A stretch of DNA of 8,328 nt, from contig JAQBNJ010000166.1 in NCBI GenBank assembly GCA_028288645.1, forward strand, positions 1-8,328, written 5' to 3'. A program made the translations under genes and the position numbers. The notes under the pieces were generated by a model. That model was not told the origin of the DNA, searched no databases, and saw nothing but the letters and a program-made list of their open reading frames with translations. How positions within the stretch are numbered: the stretch's first letter is position 1; each line of letters starts with the position of its first letter. The DNA is from Sediminibacterium sp. (lineage in GTDB: Bacteria; Bacteroidota; Bacteroidia; Chitinophagales; Chitinophagaceae). This document shows positions 1-5,981 of this stretch, piece by piece.

Positions 1-14
1 GGCGGGTTTTTTAT
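1..14 (+). terminator. Possible tail of a rho-independent terminator cut by the window edge
   Basis: The window opens with GGCGGG followed by TTTTTT, which resembles the descending arm and U-tract of an intrinsic terminator for a plus-strand gene lying to the left. The ascending arm would be outside the window, so the hairpin cannot be confirmed. Confidence 0.3.
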
Positions 15-25
15 GTGCGAGGGAA

Positions 26-171
26 TTTCACGCAAAGGCGCTAAGGAGCAAAGGCGCCAAGGAGGACGCCGTGATTGCGTCTTTACAATCACCGACGAGA
101 TTCTATGGATCAATTTTGAATTACGTATATAAGATCTTTGCGCCTTTGCTCCTTTGCGCCTTTGCGTGAAA
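26..171. repeat. Long inverted repeat built from 8-nt units (CGCAAAGG type)
   Basis: The left arm (26-61) and right arm (136-171) are reverse complements at 34 of 36 positions. Each arm is itself a degenerate tandem array of octamers. The left units are CGCAAAGG (31-38), CGCTAAGG (39-46), AGCAAAGG (47-54) and CGCCAAGG (55-62). The right arm holds the complements at 136-166 and ends in GTGAAA. The element fills most of the gap after the hydrolase stop at 192. A transcript in either direction could fold into a very stable hairpin, so it may act as a 3'-end structure or bidirectional terminator, although no U-tract follows directly. Its sequence and GC content differ sharply from the other gaps in the window. 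Confidence 0.9.
71..92. repeat. Small hairpin nested in the loop of the long inverted repeat
   Basis: GTGATTG at 71-77 is perfectly complementary to CAATCAC at 86-92 with an 8-nt loop. It lies inside the 74-nt spacer between the two 36-nt arms, so the whole element could fold as a long stem topped by a second stem. A 7-bp match this close could be chance. Confidence 0.45.
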
Positions 172-191
172 CCAAATGGATGTAAGCGAGA

Positions 192-1031
192 CTATTTACC
201 GACCTTCTTTTTTTCATCATCCAGTTTTTTCAAAGCGGCTTTTTTCAGTTCGGCCATCCATGATTGAAATTGTTTAGGAGCAACGAACGGATGCAATTCT
301 CCGGGCTTTCGTTGTGAAAGCAACTTAGCGCGCTCAAATATTTTTCCCGGGGCGGGATGATTGGAGATGTTTACGTCTATTCCTTTCATGGCCATAATGC
401 GGTCAACACTTGCCAGGTACATTTCTGTTCGTTTTACCCCTTCAAAATTCAAGCCCACACCACCAAACATAAAAGCATTGTACACTTTGTTGTCATCCCG
501 AACGGGAAAGGCGATCGATAACACACCTGGTGTGTGCCCGGGTGTTTCAAAAAAATGAAGCGTGGTTTTACCAAGTACAAGCGAATCTCCATCGTGTATC
601 ACCCAATCCCGTTTCATGTTTGGATGCACACTTGTATAATCAGCCTTTACAGATCCCTCGGCCATTTGCCAGTCGGGTTCTGTCATGCCGATGTGCGCCT
701 TGCTGAGTTTTTGTATGATTTCGGCACCCTCGCAATGATCAAAATGGCCGTGAGTGCATAGTATGTATTTGATATCCTTTACATCAAACCCCAATTGTTT
801 GCAGGCCGCAGGAATATCGTTTGTATAATTTGCATACAACGCGTCTATCAAAACAATCCCTTTATCTGTTACCAGCAGGTAGGCGCTTACACCATCATTG
901 CCAACATAATATAAGTTGTCGAATATTTTGAATGGCGGTACTGTTTTGGAAGTATCAAAAGAGCCGTATTGTGCATAGGTAAATTGTATGCAAAAAATGG
1001 CGATCGAAGTTAAAATTATTTTTTTCATCAT
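192..1031 (-). CDS. Exported subclass-B3-like metallo-beta-lactamase-fold hydrolase
   Basis: This 279-aa protein starts with a Sec signal peptide (MMKK, hydrophobic residues 5-19, probable cleavage near Ala20/Gln21), so it should act in the periplasm. It has a single metallo-beta-lactamase domain. All six B3-type zinc ligands can be placed: His94, His96 and His166 for Zn1, and Asp98, His99 and His225 for Zn2, in the motifs THGHFDHC, TPGHTPG and SNHP. Length and the C-terminal HPFV segment also fit subclass B3. The same scaffold occurs in non-lactam hydrolases, so true beta-lactamase activity is not shown. The first codon (1031-1029) sits in ATGATG, and its ATGA overlaps the acs stop, so it is probably translationally coupled to acs and shares the acs promoter. 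A second in-frame ATG follows directly, so either could be used. Confidence 0.9.
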   Translation of the reverse strand: MMKKIILTSIAIFCIQFTYAQYGSFDTSKTVPPFKIFDNLYYVGNDGVSAYLLVTDKGIVLIDALYANYTNDIPAACKQLGFDVKDIKYILCTHGHFDHCEGAEIIQKLSKAHIGMTEPDWQMAEGSVKADYTSVHPNMKRDWVIHDGDSLVLGKTTLHFFETPGHTPGVLSIAFPVRDDNKVYNAFMFGGVGLNFEGVKRTEMYLASVDRIMAMKGIDVNISNHPAPGKIFERAKLLSQRKPGELHPFVAPKQFQSWMAELKKAALKKLDDEKKKVGK

Positions 1032-2953
1032 AATTTTCCGTTCTTAATTTCTTCAACCACTCCCGGATCAAGCAATGTGGATGTATCACCTAAATTAGCT
1101 GTTTCACCTTCCGCTATCTTCCGCAAGATCCTTCGCATGATCTTACCGCTTCTTGTTTTTGGAAGGCCGCTAACGAATTGAATTTTATCAGGCTTCGCGA
1201 TCGCACCGATGATCCGTGTTACAGTTTGAAGGATATCTTTTCTAACCAATGCCAGGTCACTGTTATGAGAACCGTTATAGATCACATACGCATAAATTCC
1301 CTGCCCTTTTATATCATGCGGGTAACCAACTACCGCACTCTCCACAACACCTGCATGCATATTGATCGCATTTTCCACCTCGGCTGTACCTATGCGGTGG
1401 CCGCTTACATTCAATACATCATCCACTCTCCCGGTGATGCGGTAAAAACCATTCTTATCTCTCAATGCACCATCACCCGTAAAATACATGTTTGCATACG
1501 TAGCAAAATAATTCGTGCGGCATCTTTCATGATCACCATACGTTGTCCGCAAAATACCCGGCCATGGCGCTTTAATGCAGAGATTACCTGATACCGTTTC
1601 GTCTCCTTCGGCAATGATCTCTTTGCCATTCTCATCAACCAATACCATTTGCAAACCCGGCATAGGTAAAGTTGCCCAACTTGGAACGGCCGGTGTGATG
1701 CCTGCAAGATTACTGATCAATGTACCACCGGTTTCAGTTTGCCACCAGGTATCTACTACGGGGCATTTTTTCTTTCCTACATTTTCATCATACCAATGCC
1801 ATGCTTCTTCATTAATGGGTTCGCCTACGGTTCCTAAAACCTTCAGTGAGGAAAGGTCCTTGCCCTGCAAAGGTTCCAGTCCAAAACCCATCAGGCTGCG
1901 GATGGCGGTTGGTGCGGTATAAAAAATATTCACTTTGTATTTCTCAATGATGTTCCAGAACCTGCCGGCATCGGGCCAGGTAGGAACACCTTCAAACATG
2001 AGTGATGTTGCGCCGGCACTGAGCGGGCCGTAAACAATATAAGTGTGGCCCGTGATCCACCCGATATCTGCCGTGCAAAAATGAATTTGCCCGGTCTGGT
2101 ATTGGAAAACGTTTACAAACGTGTAATTCGCCCAGATCATATACCCGCCGCAGGTATGTACTACGCCTTTGGGTTTACCTGTTGATCCTGATGTATATAA
2201 AATGAACAATGGATCTTCCGCATCCATTTCTTCGGCCTCGATAAAAGTCAATCCCTGTTCCTCCACCTGTTTCATTTCTTCTTCCCACCATACATCCCTT
2301 CCTTTGATCATCGACACCGGCGTTCTTGTTCTTGTACAAACGATCACGCGTTTGATCGTTTTGTTCCCGATCAACGCATCATCGATCACAGATTTCAAAG
2401 GGATATCTTTTGCGCCGCGATAAGCACCGTCACAGGTAACAATAAATTCTGCCTGTGCATCCTGTAACCTGTCGGAAATACTCTGTGCAGAAAATCCACC
2501 AAAAACAACGCTGTGTATCGCGCCGATCCTTGCACAGGCCAATACGGAAATAGCGAGTTCGGGGATCATACCCATGTAGATACAAACGCGGTCGCCTTTT
2601 TTTACGCCATTGTTTTTTAATACATGTGCGAACTGGCAAACTTTCTCCAGTAATATTTTATAAGTGAGCGTGCGGCTGTGTTCATCGGGTGCATTGGGTT
2701 CCCAGATCAGTGCGGGCTGGTCGCCATGTGTGGCGATATGCCTGTCTAAACAATTCTCGGTAATATTCAGTTTGCCTCCTTTGAACCATTCTATTTTTGG
2801 TTCGGTAAAGTTCCATTCCAACACCGAATCCCATTTTTTGCGCCAGGTAAAATGTTGCGCCACATCGTTCCAGAATGCAGAAGGGTCGGTAATGCTTTGT
2901 TTGTATTTTTCTTTGTAATCGTCGAATGATTTTATTTGATAGGGGTAGGACAT
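1028..2953 (-). CDS. acs: Acetyl-CoA synthetase (AMP-forming acetate--CoA ligase)
   Basis: This 641-aa cytoplasmic ANL-superfamily enzyme converts acetate, ATP and CoA to acetyl-CoA, AMP and PPi. It is complete and of normal length for Acs (about 640-650 aa). An N-terminal ACAS domain (about 1-60) precedes the AMP-binding domain, with the P-loop YTSGSTGKPKG at 253-263 and the adenylate motif WWQTETGG at 403-410. Trp404 in that motif corresponds to the tryptophan that restricts the acyl pocket to acetate in characterised Acs. FTGD (491-494) and GRVDDVLNVSGHR (508-520) lead into the C-terminal domain. PKTRSGKIMRR (598-608) carries the catalytic lysine, Lys604, which protein acetylation inactivates in other bacteria. 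It is the first gene of a two-gene operon with the downstream hydrolase and is divergent from an MFS transporter. The start ATG gives the usual short N-terminus, and no strong Shine-Dalgarno sequence is visible. Confidence 0.97.
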   Translation of the reverse strand: MSYPYQIKSFDDYKEKYKQSITDPSAFWNDVAQHFTWRKKWDSVLEWNFTEPKIEWFKGGKLNITENCLDRHIATHGDQPALIWEPNAPDEHSRTLTYKILLEKVCQFAHVLKNNGVKKGDRVCIYMGMIPELAISVLACARIGAIHSVVFGGFSAQSISDRLQDAQAEFIVTCDGAYRGAKDIPLKSVIDDALIGNKTIKRVIVCTRTRTPVSMIKGRDVWWEEEMKQVEEQGLTFIEAEEMDAEDPLFILYTSGSTGKPKGVVHTCGGYMIWANYTFVNVFQYQTGQIHFCTADIGWITGHTYIVYGPLSAGATSLMFEGVPTWPDAGRFWNIIEKYKVNIFYTAPTAIRSLMGFGLEPLQGKDLSSLKVLGTVGEPINEEAWHWYDENVGKKKCPVVDTWWQTETGGTLISNLAGITPAVPSWATLPMPGLQMVLVDENGKEIIAEGDETVSGNLCIKAPWPGILRTTYGDHERCRTNYFATYANMYFTGDGALRDKNGFYRITGRVDDVLNVSGHRIGTAEVENAINMHAGVVESAVVGYPHDIKGQGIYAYVIYNGSHNSDLALVRKDILQTVTRIIGAIAKPDKIQFVSGLPKTRSGKIMRRILRKIAEGETANLGDTSTLLDPGVVEEIKNGKL

Positions 2954-2977
2954 AGGGTGCTTCTATTTACAATGGCA

Positions 2978-3065
2978 AATTAGCAATTAGTAATTAGTAA
3001 TTAGTAATTTTTAACTGCGGAGGCTTCTACAATTACTAATTGCTAATTACTCATTACTAATTATT
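2978..3065. repeat. Heptamer-built inverted repeat between the divergent acs and MFS genes
   Basis: The left arm is tandem heptamers AATTAGC (2978-2984) and AATTAGT (2985-2991, 2992-2998, 2999-3005), then AATT. The right arm has complementary-sense heptamers AATTACT (3031-3037), AATTGCT (3038-3044), AATTACT (3045-3051), CATTACT (3052-3058) and AATTATT (3059-3065). Pairing 2982-3009 with 3031-3058 gives a 28-bp stem with 3 mismatches around a 21-nt loop that is less AT-rich. The element leaves only 24 bp to the acs start and 46 bp to the MFS start, so both promoters must overlap or abut it. That makes a pure terminator role unlikely here. Confidence 0.9.
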
Positions 3066-3111
3066 GGAGATTTGCCTTCTTTGATGTAAGTTGACAAAGA
3101 TTATAATCCTT

Positions 3112-4650
3112 ATGAAAGAAACAAAAGGTATCTGGAAAGTCATTGGCGCCTCATCGCTCGGTACGCTGATCGAATGGTATGATTTTTACATTTTTGGCAG
3201 CCTGGCAACGGTGCTTGCCAACCAATTCTTTCCCAAAACCAATCCTACAGCGGCTTTGCTTTCTACGCTGGCCACATTTGCGGCGGGTTTTATCGTGCGA
3301 CCGTTTGGGGCACTGGTATTTGGCCGGCTTGGCGACCTGATCGGCCGTAAATACACGTTTCTTCTTACACTTATTTTAATGGGTGGTTCAACCTTTGCCA
3401 TCGGCCTGGTGCCGAGTTACGAATCCATTGGTTTTGCGGCGCCGATTCTTGTTTTGTTGCTGCGTTTATTACAAGGGCTTGCGTTGGGTGGCGAATATGG
3501 CGGAGCGGCAACCTATGTTGCAGAACATTCTCCGCCAAACAGGAGGGGCTTTTTCACTTCGTGGATACAGACCACTGCTACATTGGGTCTGTTTGTTTCA
3601 TTGGGTGTGATCTTATTAACCCGCCATAGTTTAGATGCCGACCAGGCAAAATCCATAGCAAAATTCAATGACTGGGGATGGCGTATTCCTTTTCTTGTTT
3701 CTATTGTGCTGGTAGTGGTATCGATCTATATCCGTTTAAAGATGAAAGAATCGCCGCTGTTCGAAAAATTAAAAGCAGCAGGCACACGTTCGGTTAATCC
3801 ATTGAAAGAAAGTTTCGGGCATCGATCCAATTTGAAAATGGTATTGCTTGCCTTGTTTGGCGCTACCATGGGACAGGGTGTTGTATGGTATACAGGACAG
3901 TTTTATGCGCAATCATTTATCGAGAATGTTTGTAAAGTGGATTTTGATCAGTCGCGAACGATATTGATCTGGGCCATTTTATTTGCCACGCCGTTCTTTG
4001 TTGTGTTTGGAAGTTTGAGTGATAAGATCGGCAGAAAGTGGATCATGCTGATTGGTATGTTGCTCGCCGTGGTTACTTATAAACCTTTGTTTAACCAATT
4101 TGTTTCTATTTCCAACGAAAAAAACAAAGAGGAGATCCTTTCCAGGCTGGAAGTAAACACCACGGCTACGGCGATAAATAAATATTCTCATGACAGTGTT
4201 AAAATGCACACCACGAAACATTTTTATACGGATAGCTCTGTTGTAACCGAGATAAAAGGAGAAATTGTTTATGTGCGGGAGGGAAATTTTTCTGATTTCA
4301 AAACACCTACGCCAAAGATTATCAAGAAACTTGGAAATGGCGGTTACTGGAACATGGTATTGATCGTGTTCGTTATGATATTTTATGTAACGATGGTATA
4401 CGGGCCGATCGCCGCGTTTTTAGTGGAGCTGTTCCCGACAAAGATCAGGTACACATCTATGTCTTTGCCTTATCATATCGGCAACGGTGTGTTTGGCGGA
4501 TTAACGCCATTCATTGCAACATTGTTAACAACGATCTATACGAATGATAAATTAGTAGGATTGATGTATCCTATCATCATCGCAGCGGTTTGTTTGGTGA
4601 TAGGTACTTTGTATATCAATAATAAAATAAATGTGGAGGTGGACGATTGA
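3112..4650 (+). CDS. MFS transporter, metabolite:H+ symporter (MHS/ProP-like) type, with enlarged periplasmic loop
   Basis: This 512-aa inner-membrane permease has 12 predicted TM segments. MHS-type signatures include SLGTLIEWYDFY near the N-terminus, motif A GRLGDLIGRKY after TM2, RLLQGLALGGEYGG at 118-131, a second motif A-like SDKIGRKW before TM9, and ELFPTKIRYT between TM10 and TM11. Known MHS substrates include organic acids and osmolytes, imported with protons. The substrate here is not fixed by sequence; the divergent acs suggests acetate or another short carboxylate. The usual MHS length is about 430-450 aa, and the excess lies in a hydrophilic insert at roughly residues 330-410 between TM9 and TM10, on the periplasmic side. 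I chose ATG 3112 because it begins just before the conserved N-terminus. A TTG at 3091 in the same frame adds seven residues (MTKIIIL) with no support. A small membrane protein follows after 83 bp. Confidence 0.92.
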   Translation: MKETKGIWKVIGASSLGTLIEWYDFYIFGSLATVLANQFFPKTNPTAALLSTLATFAAGFIVRPFGALVFGRLGDLIGRKYTFLLTLILMGGSTFAIGLVPSYESIGFAAPILVLLLRLLQGLALGGEYGGAATYVAEHSPPNRRGFFTSWIQTTATLGLFVSLGVILLTRHSLDADQAKSIAKFNDWGWRIPFLVSIVLVVVSIYIRLKMKESPLFEKLKAAGTRSVNPLKESFGHRSNLKMVLLALFGATMGQGVVWYTGQFYAQSFIENVCKVDFDQSRTILIWAILFATPFFVVFGSLSDKIGRKWIMLIGMLLAVVTYKPLFNQFVSISNEKNKEEILSRLEVNTTATAINKYSHDSVKMHTTKHFYTDSSVVTEIKGEIVYVREGNFSDFKTPTPKIIKKLGNGGYWNMVLIVFVMIFYVTMVYGPIAAFLVELFPTKIRYTSMSLPYHIGNGVFGGLTPFIATLLTTIYTNDKLVGLMYPIIIAAVCLVIGTLYINNKINVEVDD

Positions 4651-4653
4651 TTG

Positions 4654-4726
4654 TTTTAAATGTTGAATTTTAAATGTTGAATGGAACGATGCCCTCATTT
4701 AAAATTCAACATTCAACATTTAAAAT
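4654..4726. repeat. Inverted repeat of TTTAAAT/GTTGAAT heptamers between the MFS gene and the small membrane gene
   Basis: Two perfect 14-bp copies of TTTTAAATGTTGAA stand in tandem at 4654-4667 and 4668-4681, and an exact reverse complement lies at 4712-4725. In another register, 4660-4676 pairs perfectly with 4696-4712 over 17 bp. Read in sevens, the left arm alternates TTTAAAT and GTTGAAT, and the right arm is ATTTAAA, ATTCAAC, ATTCAAC, ATTTAAA. The element begins 4 nt after the MFS stop and ends 8 nt before the next start, so it occupies essentially the whole gap. In the mRNA it could form a hairpin between the two coding regions and leave the A-rich translation start just outside it. Confidence 0.92.
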
Positions 4727-4733
4727 AAAAAAA

Positions 4734-4979
4734 ATGAACCAACTAAAAAGATTCGCAGGCATCATCTGGTTATTACTTGGCCCTGTGGCTGTATTTTATT
4801 TGATCAGGACAGCGGCTGCTGAGATCGCAAAAAAGCCGGTAATTGATACCAAAATACAATGGGGCGTATTCGTGGTAGTCTTCATTCCCATCGCGATTGG
4901 TATGATGATATTCGGCTGGTATGCGTTGAAAGGGGAGTATGATCATTTGCCCGAACGGTCAGCTGAGTTGATCGACTGA
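4734..4979 (+). CDS. Small two-TM membrane protein next to the MFS permease
   Basis: This 81-aa protein has two predicted transmembrane helices, at about residues 8-25 (GIIWLLLGPVAVFYLI core) and 43-65 (WGVFVVVFIPIAIGMMIFGW core). A short charged connector joins them, and the tail is acidic and hydrophilic (EYDHLPERSAELID). I chose ATG 4734 (MNQLKRF) because it follows an A-rich tract typical of Bacteroidota translation starts. An upstream in-frame start at 4674 would translate the inverted repeat. I recall small proteins of this kind beside MFS permeases in Bacteroidota (possibly the family named DUF6814, unverified). No catalytic motif is visible. Its size, topology and place beside a permease and acs recall YjcH of the acs-yjcH-actP operon, but I see no sequence relationship. 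A role as an accessory subunit or stabiliser of the permease is inference. Confidence 0.8.
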   Translation: MNQLKRFAGIIWLLLGPVAVFYLIRTAAAEIAKKPVIDTKIQWGVFVVVFIPIAIGMMIFGWYALKGEYDHLPERSAELID

Positions 4980-4985
4980 AAATTT

Positions 4986-5055
4986 TTGAATGGTAAATGT
5001 GCAATTTTGAATAAAAAAGCATCTTCATTTAACATTTAGAATTTATCATTCAACA
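4986..5055. repeat. Decayed heptamer inverted repeat upstream of the gldA-like gene
   Basis: TTGAATGGTAAAT (4986-4998) is the reverse complement of 5041-5053 at 12 of 13 positions. Both sides again read in sevens. The left side is TTGAATG, GTAAATG, TGCAATT, TTGAATA (4986-5013). The right side is TTTAACA, TTTAGAA, TTTATCA, TTCAACA (5028-5055). The units resemble those in the preceding gap (TTTAAAT/GTTGAAT) but are more diverged, as expected for an older copy of the same kind of element. It occupies most of the 88-bp gap. Confidence 0.7.
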
Positions 5056-5067
5056 TATTTTTGCCTC

Positions 5068-5973
5068 ATGTCTATCGAGATCTCGCAATTACTCAAACAA
5101 TACGGTGAACAGAAAGCAGTGAACCAGGCTTCCTTCAAGGTGGGCAAAGGGGAGATCGTTGGTTTTCTTGGTCCGAATGGTGCGGGTAAGAGCACTACCA
5201 TGAAGATCATCACCGGTTATTTACAGGCAGACAGCGGGAAAGCGGTTGTGTGTGGGTTGGATGTAAATGCAGATCCCATCGCCGTAAAGAAAAAAATAGG
5301 ATACCTGCCCGAGGCTAATCCTTTGTACCCCGAAATGTATGTTCGCGAATACCTGAATTTTGTAGCAGGTATCCATCAGCTAAATGATAAAAAAGCCGCG
5401 GTCGAAAATGTGATCGCACTTACCGGACTAACAGTTGAATCAAAAAAGAAAATAGGCCAGTTATCGAAAGGATATAAACAACGCGTAGGGCTTGCAGCCG
5501 CATTGATCCATGATCCTGAAGTATTGATATTGGACGAGCCTACGAGCGGCCTCGATCCCAACCAGATCATCGAGATCCGTAACGTGATCAAACAGCAGGG
5601 GAAGAACAAGACCGTTCTTTTCTCCTCGCATATCCTGCAGGAAGTGGAAGCCATTTGCGATCGTGTGGTCATCATCAACAAAGGGAGTATTGTGGCAGAT
5701 GATACATTGGCCAATTTACAGCGCACCAAAAAAGACCGACATGTGGTAATGGTTGCTTTTAAAGAAGATATTGAAAGAAGCCTGCTGGAACAGGTAAAAG
5801 AAATATCCAAAATAGAATTGGAAAACGACCAATGGAAACTGGAAACGCACAACCCCGAATCGGTTCGCAAACAATTGTTAACGCTCGCGGTAGAACATAA
5901 TCTCAACATCGTATCTCTGCAAACAGAGGCCCAAAGCCTGGAAAGCATCTTTAAAAAACTTACCCGCGGTTAA
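5068..5973 (+). CDS. gldA: GldA-like ABC transporter ATP-binding protein
   Basis: This 301-aa ATPase subunit of an ABC transporter lacks TM segments and would sit on the cytoplasmic face of the inner membrane. Motifs in order: Walker A GPNGAGKS (35-42); a Q-loop region reading YLPEANPLYPEM, where Glu82 replaces the usual Gln, as is common in this ABC branch; signature LSKGYKQR (132-139); Walker B VLILDEP (152-158); D-loop SGLD (160-163); and switch His188. The tail of about 80 residues after the nucleotide-binding domain matches the architecture of GldA, which with GldF and GldG supports gliding in Flavobacterium. The closely related general ABC-2 (DrrA/NatA-like) ATPases are the alternative. 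No GldF or GldG permease gene is in the window, so a membrane partner must be encoded elsewhere. The LRR gene starts 8 bp after its stop and is probably co-transcribed. Confidence 0.85.
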   Translation: MSIEISQLLKQYGEQKAVNQASFKVGKGEIVGFLGPNGAGKSTTMKIITGYLQADSGKAVVCGLDVNADPIAVKKKIGYLPEANPLYPEMYVREYLNFVAGIHQLNDKKAAVENVIALTGLTVESKKKIGQLSKGYKQRVGLAAALIHDPEVLILDEPTSGLDPNQIIEIRNVIKQQGKNKTVLFSSHILQEVEAICDRVVIINKGSIVADDTLANLQRTKKDRHVVMVAFKEDIERSLLEQVKEISKIELENDQWKLETHNPESVRKQLLTLAVEHNLNIVSLQTEAQSLESIFKKLTRG

Positions 5974-5981
5974 TCCTGCTT

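Noticed and set aside
192..1031. Acquired carbapenemase on a mobile element
   Set aside because: No transposase, integron site or terminal repeats are present, and the gene is coupled to acs, which suggests a resident chromosomal gene.
2978..3065. CRISPR array or iteron-type origin suggested by the short repeats
   Set aside because: Units are 7 nt with no spacers, and there is no cas or replication-initiation gene nearby. The inverted arrangement fits a hairpin-forming repeat.
3091..3107. TTGACA followed by TATAAT upstream of the MFS gene, resembling a sigma-70 promoter
   Set aside because: The boxes are only 5 bp apart and TATAAT lies 4 nt before the ATG, so the spacing is impossible. Bacteroidota also use a different consensus.
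3091..3111. Seven-residue N-terminal extension of the MFS protein from a TTG start
   Set aside because: The ATG at 3112 is a better start, begins close to the conserved MHS N-terminus, and no ribosome-binding signal supports the TTG.
4674..4733. Upstream start giving a 101-aa version of the small membrane protein
   Set aside because: The extra 20 residues would be encoded by the intergenic inverted repeat and precede a clean ATG with an A-rich leader.
5376..5948. 190-codon open frame on the minus strand inside gldA
   Set aside because: It is antisense to a gene with all ABC ATPase motifs, and its translation is Ser/Cys-rich with no recognisable domain, so it is a shadow frame.
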